64,000 nucleotides of DNA from Photobacterium sp. SKA34 (GCF_000153325.1 NZ_CH724141.1:692709-756708), one strand, 5' to 3'. Positions 37,985 to 47,513 are shown, counted from the stretch's first letter. Made by a program: numbers and translations. Notes: generated by a model not told the origin, from the sequence alone.

Positions 37985-39207
37985 AAGATGCAATCCTCTG
38001 CCAATAAATCCATCATTAATTCAGGCGCGATATTCTTCGTTGGATTACCTTCCCAATGGGTGAGATAGTGCATTGTTGTACTCAAAGCTCGATGTCCTGC
38101 CTCATCTTTAAGAAGCTTCAACGCTTGAGTAGTTGTGATACCATCCGTATTAACCAGTAACTCAAATTTATTCGCCAGAAACGTGACTCTCGTATCATGA
38201 TAAATATGGTCAAAGTGCGGATTACTGTTTTCTTTAATCGCTGCTCTCAAGCGACTCCAAAGAGTATCGAGCGTACTGGACTTCTTCCCATCCTCATGAA
38301 ATCGATTCCCATCCCGAGTAATAAAAATGGGAGCATCTTCATCACCCGTCATAGCAAAATAGAGTCTCGCTCGCTCTTTGTAGCGCTCACTTTCACAATA
38401 CTTCGTTAATTGCGTCATCAACCAAACGGGCATAGAGATAGTTCGGTCAGTACCACGCTTTGTTTTACAGCCAAAAGAATTACCAATCTTAATTTCCGTA
38501 TACGTCTTGCCCTTAAACCCTTTTGGAACTTTGACATGTCGAGGTTTTAAATCACAGACTTCTATCGCTCTTAATCCAGAGTTTATCGAGGTAGCAACAA
38601 TCAATCGAAACTCACCAGAAACACCTGCTCGATGCCAATTATCCCTTATATGCTGAATATCAAGGTCATTCATTGGTCTTAGTTCGGTTTCTTGCTTGGG
38701 GCTTGTAATGGTAATATCCGTCAGCATTTGACCGTACTTAGTGTACCCATTCACTTCGAATGGCAACTTGTCGATATAACCGTGCCGCATACAAAATACA
38801 TAGAACCGACGAATCACAGAAAGGGTGGAAGAGCCGACACTTCTTCTCATATTCCCCTTATCAATTTGCTTATTTAAGTAACTGCGGAAAAGGTAGATTG
38901 GGTAACGTTCAAGCTCTTGATTCTCATCGTTCCAATTGAGGCTGTTTTTCGCTAAGAATCGGAAGTAACGCAATAGAGCATAAGAGGTTGGTTCAGTCTC
39001 CTTAACACCTTCTACAATGCGACGACTCAAGATATAAGCATTCGCATAAAACTCAGGCTCACCTTCCGAACTAAAGAGTAAATTCACACCCTCATGGCGC
39101 ATCGGCTTGCTAACAGAATAACCATAAGGTTCAACTGACGCATCCACCTCAATATCACCAATCTCAATCTCTTTGCTTGTTGCCACTAAATGATAAAAAT
39201 GCTCCAT
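37981..39207 (-). CDS. Tyrosine recombinase, first of trio (IntA-like)
   Basis: A ~408-aa integrase with all catalytic residues visible: Arg in SGLRAIEVCDL, HDTRVTF, GHRALSTTMHYL giving His and Tyr. ATG 39207 is chosen because a G-rich site directly precedes it; a TTG at 39264 would add 19 residues with no binding site. As the first gene of the trio it should lie next to the element boundary, which would place one end near 39.3 kb beside luxT. Confidence 0.85.
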   Translation of the reverse strand: MEHFYHLVATSKEIEIGDIEVDASVEPYGYSVSKPMRHEGVNLLFSSEGEPEFYANAYILSRRIVEGVKETEPTSYALLRYFRFLAKNSLNWNDENQELERYPIYLFRSYLNKQIDKGNMRRSVGSSTLSVIRRFYVFCMRHGYIDKLPFEVNGYTKYGQMLTDITITSPKQETELRPMNDLDIQHIRDNWHRAGVSGEFRLIVATSINSGLRAIEVCDLKPRHVKVPKGFKGKTYTEIKIGNSFGCKTKRGTDRTISMPVWLMTQLTKYCESERYKERARLYFAMTGDEDAPIFITRDGNRFHEDGKKSSTLDTLWSRLRAAIKENSNPHFDHIYHDTRVTFLANKFELLVNTDGITTTQALKLLKDEAGHRALSTTMHYLTHWEGNPTKNIAPELMMDLLAEDCIL

Positions 39208-39269
39208 TACCCCCCCCAACCAAACGTCTAATTTAAAGTTAGGATAACAATCTAATTTTATCAAATAAA

Positions 39270-39302
39270 AAGTTGTTAACTGTAAGCAATAATCAACAAC
39301 TT
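39270..39302. repeat. Inverted repeat upstream of the recombinase trio, possible element end
   Basis: AAGTTGTT (39270-39277) and AACAACTT (39295-39302) with 17 bases between; GTTAACTGTA and GTTGACTGTA also recur nearby. It may be a recombinase binding site at the end of the integrative element, or just the trio promoter region. Confidence 0.35.
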
Positions 39303-39320
39303 ATTAGATATGTTGACTGT

Positions 39321-39347
39321 AAAAAAAACCCACTATAAAGCGGGTTT
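39321..39347 (-). terminator. Terminator of luxT
   Basis: AAACCCGC, loop, GTGGGTTT and eight T on the minus strand, ~50 bases past the luxT stop. It separates luxT from the recombinase genes. Confidence 0.8.
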
Positions 39348-39397
39348 AATATTGGATCACATCTTAGTATTTATTTAAAAAATACCCAAATAATGAT

Positions 39398-39859
39398 CTA
39401 TCGAGCTAAACGAATCAAAGAGCGCCCTAGTAAGCGTTCTAATTCATCAATACTTTGCTGGCCATAACGTTGCTCACAAAGAGTAAATAAGCGTTCAATT
39501 CCACGATGTGCAAACTCATGTGATGTTTCTGCAGAAGAAATATGGTGGAAAAGTAAGCGTAAAATTGCACGGAATTTTTCATCATCAAGCGCAACAGACC
39601 AACTTGCAGAAAATGCTACTAAATCGTTTGTTAAATCAAGCTTATCAACAAACAGCTGATAGATACGTCCATCAAGTGCATGCGCAAAGTCTTGTTTCTT
39701 GGGAAAGTGATGGCTAATTCCGGTACGAGAGATCCCTGTTTGATTACTCAACGTGGTGTATGACATTTTGTCGTAACCCAAGGTAAGAATTTGATCAATT
39801 ACAGCATCCATAATCGTTTGGATGGTTATCTCTGTATCTTCTTTACTACGCTTTGGCAT
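39398..39859 (-). CDS. luxT: TetR-family regulator, LuxT/SwrT-like
   Basis: A 153-aa TetR-type regulator. It begins MPKRSKEDTEITIQ and its HTH includes LGYDKMSYTTLSNQTGISRTGISHHFPKK, which agrees with my memory of LuxT of Vibrio harveyi, also 153 aa. LuxT regulates quorum-sensing and swarming-related genes in vibrios through a small RNA and other targets. It is monocistronic. It marks the return to core genome after the recombinase region. Confidence 0.75.
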   Translation of the reverse strand: MPKRSKEDTEITIQTIMDAVIDQILTLGYDKMSYTTLSNQTGISRTGISHHFPKKQDFAHALDGRIYQLFVDKLDLTNDLVAFSASWSVALDDEKFRAILRLLFHHISSAETSHEFAHRGIERLFTLCEQRYGQQSIDELERLLGRSLIRLAR

Positions 39860-40079
39860 AATGAGTTGACTCTATTATAATCATTTTATGCAACAGTACG
39901 ATTTCAATGATTATCCTTCATTGAAATCAGTGGCTCGTATTAGTATTACAAAATGTGATTCCCTTAACTAGCGCTAACTCATATTTTTAGCGACATCATG
40001 TTGTATCTGGTTAAAAAGCGCCAAATCAAATGTAATTATTTACTTTGCAAGCCATTTTATAAATAGAACCTTCCACCAA

Positions 40080-40781
40080 CTATCGACCAAACTTACTCGC
40101 TTGTTGTTCAATATTACGATAAAGGATCTGAGTCCAGAACGGTTGATTCACTGACGCCAGCAATTTCCCTTTTTTCGGGTCATGTGGGCTAATAACTACC
40201 TCGATATTATCAAGCCCTGTTCTCTGGGCGAGTAAAAATAGCTCTTCAATACTATAATCACCCATTGCTAAACAACCCGTCGATGCTTGTTTACCATGAA
40301 TGAAAATATTACTACCAGGGAACGTTCTACCTTCTAACTTTGCGTATTTACGATCAAAAGCATTCGGATAATCTAGCTTCATCGAAAGGTGAAAACGACT
40401 ATTAGGATTCAACAAAGATATACGATAAATACCTTCCGGAACTTGTTTATCACCTTCACGTAGCTTAGGTCCTTTTTTACCGCTTATTTTTTCGATATTG
40501 TAACGCTTAACGTAAGACCATTTACCTTTCTCTTCTGCCCATAGCTCAACTGACATCTCTTCTTTCATCGCAAAGAGTGCAATATTCTGGGGAGGGTAAG
40601 ATAAACCGGCATGTTCAAAATAACGTTTCATCCGCGGTTCAACGAAAGGAGAGTAATGCTTCATTACATCATCTACGGTTCGTGTACCTGCAGGAGGGTA
40701 AGTTGAATACGAATAAGCTGCTTGAACATCAGTAACAGCAGTGAACATAACCAATAATGGCAATAACGCTTTTTTAAACAC
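40080..40781 (-). CDS. L,D-transpeptidase family protein (YafK/DpaA-like), exported
   Basis: A 233-aa periplasmic protein with a signal peptide (1-21, ending VQAAY). The YkuD catalytic motif is IHGKQASTGCLAMG with His162 and Cys170. E. coli YafK (DpaA) detaches Braun's lipoprotein from peptidoglycan, while other family members form cross-links; the HGxxxSxGC spacing and overall length fit the YafK type. It is monocistronic between luxT and the divergent LRR-kinase gene. Confidence 0.85.
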   Translation of the reverse strand: MFKKALLPLLVMFTAVTDVQAAYSYSTYPPAGTRTVDDVMKHYSPFVEPRMKRYFEHAGLSYPPQNIALFAMKEEMSVELWAEEKGKWSYVKRYNIEKISGKKGPKLREGDKQVPEGIYRISLLNPNSRFHLSMKLDYPNAFDRKYAKLEGRTFPGSNIFIHGKQASTGCLAMGDYSIEELFLLAQRTGLDNIEVVISPHDPKKGKLLASVNQPFWTQILYRNIEQQASKFGR

Positions 40782-41038
40782 AAAACCCTCGGTACTTGCA
40801 GTGTCATTTTTGGAAAGAAACGAAATCAGTAACAGATATCATCAAAACTAGGCGCTAGTGTACTGGCCTTTTACTATGGTGCAACCGATAGTGTGGACAT
40901 TTTTACAACAAAATCATGTACGTTATTTACACTTCTAGATAAGTCATTAAAATTCCTATCGCTATTTCGTTAATTGGCATTCACACCACACAAGGTATAA
41001 TAGGGAAAATACTCTTCATATAATTAGGTCTACAGATT

Positions 41039-42292
41039 TTGCATACGTTAGAACAGCTACGCTCTGGTGAACTTGCGCATATTTCCCAACTAAAAATTTC
41101 ACAGCAATTAACCACATTTCCTCTCGAAATACTTTCGCTAGCTGATAGTTTGGAAATCCTAGATTTAACAGATAACAAACTGAGCCAGTTACCTGACGAC
41201 TTTGCCAAGCTAACCAAGCTACGCATTGTATTTATGTCAAATAACTGCTTTACCGAGTTACCAAAGATCTTAGGGGCTTGCCCAAACTTAGAAATGATCG
41301 GGTTTAAATCAAACCAGATCACTACCGTTGATGAAACATCGTTACCTCAAAAACTGCGATGGCTGATTTTAACCGATAATAACATCACTCAATTACCACA
41401 AAGTTTAGGGTTACGTCCTCGCCTGCAAAAACTTGCGTTAGCAGGTAACCAACTCACAGAATTGCCAAGTACAATGGACCAACTACATAACTTAGAATTG
41501 ATCCGTTTATCTGCTAACCGTTTACAAACATTTCCAACTCAGCTGCTTAATTTACCAAAACTCGCATGGCTGGCTTTTTCTGGTAATGATTTTAATTGCC
41601 GTCAGCAGGTAAAAAATACATTGCCTGAAGTTGTACCAAGTGATTACACGTTACAAGAAGTGCTTGGCCAGGGTGCATCTGGGGTTATTTCATTAGCTGA
41701 ATGGAAAAATAATACCCATCAACTGGCAGCAGATATCGCAGTTAAAGTTTTTAAAGGTGAAGTTACATCTGACGGTTACCCACAAGATGAATTAAACGCT
41801 TGCCTCAAAACAGGTCGTCATCCAAACCTTGTAGAGTCATTAGCACACGTTACAGACCCTAAACATTTAGCGCTGGTTATGGCATTGATCCCTGCGCACT
41901 TTGAAAACTTAGGCCTACCACCAACGTTTAAAACCTGTACGCGCGATACCTTTTCAAACGGCTTTACGTTAACCATTGAGCAAATATCAAAAATAGTGTC
42001 ACAAATGACAAACGTGATTAAACATATGCAAAATCAAGGCGTTGCTCATGGTGATATTTATGCCCATAACGTCCTTTTTGATGAGCATGCAAATATTCTG
42101 GTTGGCGATTTTGGTGCTGCTTCAATTTACGATGATTTATCTCCAATAATACAGCAACAAATCAAAACCATAGAAAACCGAGCATTAGGTTATTTCATTG
42201 AGGATTTACTCAGTATTTGTGAATCACAAGATCGCACTTCATCGAGTTATCAAACACTCAGCCAACAGGCGTATAATTACATTCAGCTGTAA
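41039..42292 (+). CDS. Leucine-rich-repeat protein kinase
   Basis: A 417-aa fusion. Residues ~10-190 are about seven LRR units (LxxLxLxxNxLxxLP pattern, e.g. LEILDLTDNKLSQLP). Residues ~203-417 are a eukaryotic-like Ser/Thr kinase: Gly loop LGQGASG (209-215), Lys in AVKVF (~236), catalytic HGDIYAHNV (~337) and GDFGAAS for the Mg loop. The HRD Arg is replaced by Gly, as in several atypical bacterial kinases. The start is a TTG with AGGT upstream. No signal peptide; cytoplasmic. LRR-kinase fusions are known in Vibrionaceae and related marine bacteria; the target is unknown. Confidence 0.85.
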   Translation: MHTLEQLRSGELAHISQLKISQQLTTFPLEILSLADSLEILDLTDNKLSQLPDDFAKLTKLRIVFMSNNCFTELPKILGACPNLEMIGFKSNQITTVDETSLPQKLRWLILTDNNITQLPQSLGLRPRLQKLALAGNQLTELPSTMDQLHNLELIRLSANRLQTFPTQLLNLPKLAWLAFSGNDFNCRQQVKNTLPEVVPSDYTLQEVLGQGASGVISLAEWKNNTHQLAADIAVKVFKGEVTSDGYPQDELNACLKTGRHPNLVESLAHVTDPKHLALVMALIPAHFENLGLPPTFKTCTRDTFSNGFTLTIEQISKIVSQMTNVIKHMQNQGVAHGDIYAHNVLFDEHANILVGDFGAASIYDDLSPIIQQQIKTIENRALGYFIEDLLSICESQDRTSSSYQTLSQQAYNYIQL

Positions 42293-42630
42293 TCTTGTTA
42301 AGCGACAATGAAAGTACATTATTATTGTCGCTTTTATCAATAAAAAAGCAAACATGATCGTGGTAACAGATCTGATACAAAGTCATTAATTTATTCGGTG
42401 AGGAATTTAGTTTCGTTTCATACAAGTGTTTTAAATAATTGATTGATTTTATACTAATAAATACTTGATTCAGTCATCCTACCTTCAAATTCAGCCTCTT
42501 TATCTTACTGATTTTCCTTACCCAACACCTTGACTAGCCCCTAAAATACGCTTTAAATTTAACAATATAATAACAAACGATGTCATCGAACGATTTCATC
42601 CTTGTAGCAAACCATTTAAGGGAAATTAAT

Positions 42631-44283
42631 ATGGCTCAACTGCTACCCAATGACATGATCTTACAATGGGCAGAAGAACGTCCTACTGATATCTATCTTC
42701 GCCAAATTATCAACCGTGAATTTGTTGACTACACCTATGCAGATGTTGCTGATAAAGCTTTACGTCTAGTCAGTGCCTTTCGTGCACTAGGGATCCAACC
42801 AGGCGAGCGTATTGCACTCGTCTCTAAAAACTGTGCGGAATGGTTTATTTGTGATTTGGCCATGATGCTAGGTAGCTATATCAGTGTTCCTATTTTCCCT
42901 ACGGCAGGGGCTGAGACCATTGAGCATTGCATTACTCATAGTGACAGTAAATTAGTGATTATCGGTAAACTTGATAGCCCTGATGCAATTAATAGCGTCA
43001 CACAAACGTTATCAGATATACCGACGATCTCTTTAAGCTACCCAGGAACACCTGAAGGGCAATATCATTTTTCTACGTTGATTGAACAACATGCACCAAG
43101 CAATGAACGTCCAGCACATACTGATGATGAATTAATGTCGATTGTTTATACATCGGGCACATCTGGGCTACCCAAAGGCGCGATGCTGACTTATGGCGCT
43201 TTCGCTTGGGCATCACATCAAATAATCAATCATATTGGATTAGGTGAAACAGAGCGGTTATTTTCTTATCTTCCACTCGCTCACATTACTGAGCGGGTTT
43301 ACATTTTTGGTTCATCCATTATGTCTGGGCTTCAAGTGGCGTTTCCTGAGTCTCTTGATACCTTTATCGATGATGTAAAAATGCACCGCCCTACTATTTT
43401 TGTTTCTGTACCGCGTTTATGGACGCTTTTCCAACAACGAATTCAAGAGAAACTTCCACCAGCAAAACTGAATCTTTTACTTAAAATTCCATTTATCTCG
43501 GGCTTAATTAAGCGCAAGCTCGCTGATGGTTTAGGGCTTAACGAAGCGCGAGTATTAGGCTGTGGTTCTGCTCCCGTTTCTGCAGGTTTATTACGTTGGT
43601 ATGAAAGTATTGGGCTCAATATTACCGAAGCTTGGGGGATGACAGAATCTTTTGCCTATAGCACGTTAAACCACCCATACCGAAGTGACAAAGTCGGTAG
43701 TGTTGGTAATGCCGGCCCTGGCATTGAACTAAAAATTGCCGCAGATGATGAGATATTAGTACGTAGTAAAGGCTTATTTTCTGGCTATTACAACAATGAT
43801 GCTGCAACCAAAGAAAGCTTTGATAGCGAAGGCTGGTTATATACTGGTGATATCGGTTTTATTGATGAAGATGGTTACCTCACTATTCAAGGTCGTAAAA
43901 AAGATACCTTCAAAACGGCTAAAGGGAAATTCGTCTCTCCCGTGCCAATTGAGAAACGTCTGTTTGAACTCAGTAATGTTGAGATGATGTGTTTAGTTGG
44001 CTCAGGAATGCCAGCGCCCATTTTATTGGCACTCCCTCATCACTTCCCTAACTTTGATCGTAAACGTTACGAAAAGCGTGTTCATCATGTAATAAAAACT
44101 ATTAACAGAGAGCTAGAATCTCACGCTAAGATCAAAGGTGTGTTGATGATTAAAGAACCTTGGTCAATTGAGAATGGTATTTTAACGCCAACCCTTAAAA
44201 TTAAACGTCATGTACTAGAGAAAAAATACACAGATATTGGGCATGATTGGCCTAGCGATACATTGATTCGCTGGGAAGAATAA
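42631..44283 (+). CDS. AMP-dependent acyl-CoA synthetase/ligase (long-chain type)
   Basis: A 550-aa ANL-superfamily enzyme. The P-loop-like motif YTSGTSGLPKGAML, EAWGMTES, and the hinge region GWLYTGDIG with GRKKDTFKTAKGKFVSP are all present. Such ligases activate fatty acids as acyl-AMP and then acyl-CoA. ATG 42631 is chosen because AAGGGA lies eight bases upstream; an in-frame ATG at 42580 has no site. It is a single-gene transcript with a strong terminator. Confidence 0.88.
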   Translation: MAQLLPNDMILQWAEERPTDIYLRQIINREFVDYTYADVADKALRLVSAFRALGIQPGERIALVSKNCAEWFICDLAMMLGSYISVPIFPTAGAETIEHCITHSDSKLVIIGKLDSPDAINSVTQTLSDIPTISLSYPGTPEGQYHFSTLIEQHAPSNERPAHTDDELMSIVYTSGTSGLPKGAMLTYGAFAWASHQIINHIGLGETERLFSYLPLAHITERVYIFGSSIMSGLQVAFPESLDTFIDDVKMHRPTIFVSVPRLWTLFQQRIQEKLPPAKLNLLLKIPFISGLIKRKLADGLGLNEARVLGCGSAPVSAGLLRWYESIGLNITEAWGMTESFAYSTLNHPYRSDKVGSVGNAGPGIELKIAADDEILVRSKGLFSGYYNNDAATKESFDSEGWLYTGDIGFIDEDGYLTIQGRKKDTFKTAKGKFVSPVPIEKRLFELSNVEMMCLVGSGMPAPILLALPHHFPNFDRKRYEKRVHHVIKTINRELESHAKIKGVLMIKEPWSIENGILTPTLKIKRHVLEKKYTDIGHDWPSDTLIRWEE

Positions 44284-44306
44284 TTTTTATATCAAATAGA
44301 ATAACA

Positions 44307-44352
44307 AAAGCCTGATAACGCCTTCCAGCATTAAGTTATCAGGCTTTTTTTC
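44307..44352 (+). terminator. Terminator of the acyl-CoA ligase gene
   Basis: AAAGCCTGATAAC, 15-base loop, GTTATCAGGCTTT and a T run; a 13-bp stem. Confidence 0.85.
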
Positions 44353-44542
44353 TTACCTGTTAAGAAATGGCTTAAAATAATTAGCGCTACTTTTTATTTT
44401 ATCGCTAGCGTTATTTTCAATCTAATGAGCACATTCCTTAATCCTCTTTTTTTGCTTATTAAACACGGCAATCAGAATAAGATTTAATTTAAATTATCAA
44501 TAATTTATAAGATAAATTTTCACTTGTACTGATTAGTAAATT

Positions 44543-44635
44543 ATTCATCAAACATGTAAAGGCAAGCGTCGTGCACATTTACATGGTTATGCACGTTTAA
44601 CAACAGAAGGTCAAATAAAGCATCATCAAGCATAA
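44543..44635 (+). pseudogene. Short relic of a gene 3' end
   Basis: A frame ending CKGKRRAHLHGYARLTTEGQ...HHQA then stop looks like the conserved C terminus of a small basic protein. Stops lie just upstream and there is no start. A hairpin with T run follows 37 bases later, as if the terminator of the lost gene remains. Family unknown. Confidence 0.3.
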
Positions 44636-44671
44636 TTTAACCTAAATCGATCTTACTAATACTCAGAGAGC

Positions 44672-44706
44672 TAAGTCCAGTAATATATGGCTGGACTTAA
44701 TTTTTC
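44672..44706 (+). terminator. Hairpin with T run, possible terminator of the relic gene
   Basis: TAAGTCCAG, ten-base loop, CTGGACTTA, then A and six T: a perfect 9-bp stem on the plus strand. The gene to the right is on the minus strand, so the T run is on the wrong side for it. Confidence 0.55.
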
Positions 44707-44715
44707 TGATCGTGT

Positions 44716-45372
44716 TTATATATACCATCGATTTCCATAAGCTAAAGAATAATCAGGTTGATCAATTCCATTCGCCATCTTCTCATCATCTTGTAATGGA
44801 CCAATAACGGTTTTATAAGGAATTATTCCTGCCCAAATGGATAAATCCATATCTCGCTCATCATCATTTACACCATTACAACCGATTTTTACCGACGCCT
44901 CTGTTAATGGCATCACGAGTAATTCCGTCGCTGTAAGTTCTTTTTCATTGCCTTGTCGTACACATTCACTTCGCCCCGGTGCGATTTGCTCAATAAAGTG
45001 GTTCAGTAACGCATTTTTGTATTGGTTATCATCAATAGCATCAAACTGTCCAAAGACCATTGCTGAGCGATAATGGGCACTGTGATGAAATGCAGAGCGT
45101 GCAAGTACCCAACCATCAAATAACGTAAATGTTAAACAACAAGATTTCCCCTTTTTTAACGCGCGAATTAAACGGCTATTTTTAGCCCCATGGACATAGA
45201 TATTATTATCAACTCGCCATACCAACATCGGAATAACTATTGGTTGCTCATTTTGCTCAATAGCAATATGTGCAAGTAAGCTTTCGTCTATTATTTGATA
45301 GAGCTTTTCTGTCTCTAAAACGGCTTTATTCGGATTTTTCTTTATCGTCGTTCTATCAGTACTTGATAACAT
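44716..45372 (-). CDS. Pyridoxamine 5'-phosphate oxidase-related FMN-binding protein
   Basis: A ~218-aa split-barrel flavoprotein of the PNPOx-like (nitroimidazole-resistance/NimA-like) type: IDESLLAHIAIEQ, PIVIPMLVWRVDNNIYVHGAKNSRL and SAMVFGQFDAI are the flavin-binding strands. ATG 45372 is chosen because AGGAGAG lies seven to eight bases upstream; 45420 would extend it. It is divergent from a MocR-type regulator, a common pairing in which the PLP-binding regulator controls the neighbour. Confidence 0.82.
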   Translation of the reverse strand: MLSSTDRTTIKKNPNKAVLETEKLYQIIDESLLAHIAIEQNEQPIVIPMLVWRVDNNIYVHGAKNSRLIRALKKGKSCCLTFTLFDGWVLARSAFHHSAHYRSAMVFGQFDAIDDNQYKNALLNHFIEQIAPGRSECVRQGNEKELTATELLVMPLTEASVKIGCNGVNDDERDMDLSIWAGIIPYKTVIGPLQDDEKMANGIDQPDYSLAYGNRWYI

Positions 45373-45432
45373 CGCAATCTCTCCTATTGATCCACAATTA
45401 CACTTCCTTCTGATAGACATAACATCAAACTT

Positions 45433-45453
45433 TGGTACTGTAGATAAGTGCCA
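45433..45453. promoter_or_regulatory. Candidate MocR operator
   Basis: TGGTACT, seven bases, AGTGCCA: an inverted repeat with one mismatch in the divergent promoter, just before the MocR start. The position suggests control of both genes. Confidence 0.5.
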
Positions 45454-45463
45454 GTTTTGAATA

Positions 45464-46939
45464 ATGGATGGATCCAGTTTGATATTAATTGATACCGGAG
45501 ATTTAACCCTTTCCCATCACCAAGGTTCACGCCAGCAAAGTTTGTTTATTGCTATTCGTGATAAAATAACTCAAGGATATTGACCAAAAAACAGTAAGTT
45601 GCCATCAACTCGTCACCTAGCACAAATTCTCGATGTCAGTCGTAATACGATTATTGCCACATACGACCAACTAGTTGCTGAAGGTTATATTCTAAGCCAA
45701 GCAGGTAGCGGTTTTTATGTCGCAGCCACCCTACCAGATCATTACCTCACGACAACGAGCAGTGAACATTCATTTAAACAACCCACAATCAAACAGCAAA
45801 TAAACACAACGAATAATGCCTTTGCTCCTGGCGTGCCAGATCTTGCTGCATTTCCTAGAAAAAAGTGGCAACGTCTTTATCAACAACAGTTTGATCGAAT
45901 ACAGTTTCTTGGTTGTAACGATCTACAAGATGAGTGGGAATTTAGAGAAGTATTAATGCATTACTTGAAAACATCACGCTCTGTCGATGTCACCGCCGAT
46001 AGGATCATTTCAACTTCGGGTGCACAACAAGCATTAATCATGGCAATAATGGCAAGCACTCAGCCTAACGATATAATCATTATTGAAAATCCCGGTTATG
46101 CTCAAATGCGTAAAGTAGTCAAATTATGCAATGTAAAAATAGCTCCCCTTTCAGTGACTCCATTCGATGGAATTAACCTTAAACAATTATCCAAAACAAA
46201 AGCTAAAGCCATTTACATTACCCCCAGTAACCAGTATCCATTAGGCACAACACTTAATATCTCTCAACGGATCCAATTACTTAAATGGGCAAGCCAACAT
46301 AATGTGACCATTATTGAAGATGATTACGACAGTGAATTTCAATATGCTCACCGCCCTTACCCTTCCTTACAAGGACTTGCAGCTCAAACCAATATCAAAG
46401 TGAATATCATCTATATTGGTACTTTTAGTAAAGTGATGTGCAACAGTATTCGTCTTGGTTATTTGGTCGTCCCTCAAGCTCTTCTTTCTCGTTACCTTGA
46501 AATAAAAGATGCTCTCAGCGGTGAAACGCAAGCCCAACTTCAATTAGCAATGGCAGAATTTATTCATGTCGGCCACTTGCATCGACACATTCGAAAAATG
46601 CGCAGGCTATACCAAGCAAAACATCAACAAATGATCCAAAATATTAATGACTGTTTTGACCAACAATGGGAGGTGATCAGTCAAGCTGCGGGGCTTCATG
46701 TTACAGTAAGATGGCACCAGAGCGTCTGTGAAAAACAATTTTGTGGTCAGGCTTTCCAGCACAATATTATCGTACGGCCACTGAGTTATTATGAACTGCC
46801 GAATACTATTCGAAACTGGCAGGGTATTGTGCTTGGCTTTGGTAATACCTCAATTGATGACATACCAGCCTTAATTGAGAAATTGAAAACGTGCTTCAAC
46901 CACCTGTTAATGGAAAACAGACATGATGAATATTTTTAG
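45464..46939 (+). pseudogene. MocR-type GntR/aminotransferase regulator with an in-frame stop
   Basis: A frame from ATG 45464 encodes the GntR winged-helix start (SRQQSLFIAIRDKITQGY) but a TGA at 45581-45583 breaks it; the same frame continues PKNSKLPSTRHLAQILDVSRNTIIATY, the rest of the HTH, and then a ~350-residue aminotransferase fold I domain with DDYDSEFQY and the PLP lysine region GTFSKVM. TGA for TGG (Trp) or a similar codon would be one change. Translation from a TTG at 45599 would give a protein lacking the first third of the HTH. If the stop is real the regulator is probably inactive. MocR proteins of the PdxR type sense PLP. Confidence 0.78.
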
Positions 46940-47237
46940 TCAATTACCTGTCAAACTCGATAATGAAGAATTTATCGACTTACTTAAAACCGATTCTGTA
47001 CGTGTCGAACGCATTGTCTCTCAAGGACATGTAACACCAATTGATGAATGGTACGATCAATCTGAAAATGAATGGATTATCGTATTAGAGGGTAAAGCAG
47101 AGATCACCTTTGATAATAATGAAATTGTAACATTAGAGAAAGGCGATCATCTTTATATTCCTGCTCACCAAAAACACCGTGTTAGTTGGACTGAACCAAA
47201 TAAACTGACGATTTGGTTAGCAGTATTTTTTGATTAA
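46923..47237 (+). CDS. Cupin-domain protein
   Basis: A 104-aa single-domain cupin: EWIIVLEGKAEITFDNNE (motif 1 region) and GDHLYIPAHQKHRVSW (motif 2 with His). It overlaps the end of the MocR gene by 17 bases, so it is probably co-expressed. The metal and substrate are unknown; the first motif lacks the usual HxH pair, so metal binding may be weak. Confidence 0.82.
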   Translation: MMNIFSQLPVKLDNEEFIDLLKTDSVRVERIVSQGHVTPIDEWYDQSENEWIIVLEGKAEITFDNNEIVTLEKGDHLYIPAHQKHRVSWTEPNKLTIWLAVFFD

Positions 47238-47358
47238 CAAAATCACTACGTTAATTGACAGCATTATGTTAGTGAAATAGCAGTGTAGGCATTCCAGCGG
47301 GACTCTCGACCTCGGCTAGGTGCATCAATATATACCACAAAAGCTTAAATTTAGACAC

Positions 47359-47387
47359 AAAAAAGCCCCGTCATTTCTGACGAGGCT
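47359..47387 (-). terminator. Terminator of the tRNA transcript
   Basis: GCCTCGTCA, four-base loop, TGACGGGGC and six T on the minus strand, ten bases after the tRNA-Asp 3' end. Confidence 0.85.
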
Positions 47388-47396
47388 TCGTTGTAT

Positions 47397-47473
47397 TGGC
47401 GGAGCGGACGGGACTCGAACCCGCGACCCCCGGCGTGACAGGCCGGTATTCTAACCAACTGAACTACCGCTCC
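47397..47473 (-). tRNA. tRNA-Asp (GTC)
   Basis: 77-nt cloverleaf with encoded CCA. The acceptor GGAGCGG pairs with CCGCTCC, the T arm contains GTTCGAGTC, and the anticodon loop reads CTGTCAC with anticodon GTC. Confidence 0.97.
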
Positions 47474-47513
47474 AATTCTTTATGAAATCCGATAGCATCG
47501 AATCTCTAGAATA

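Larger units (their letters stand above)
44284..44715. other. Intergenic region with terminators and a small coding remnant
   Basis: About 430 bases. It holds the ligase terminator (44307-44352), a short relic frame (44543-44635) and a second terminator-like hairpin (44672-44706). Nothing else is seen. Confidence 0.5.
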
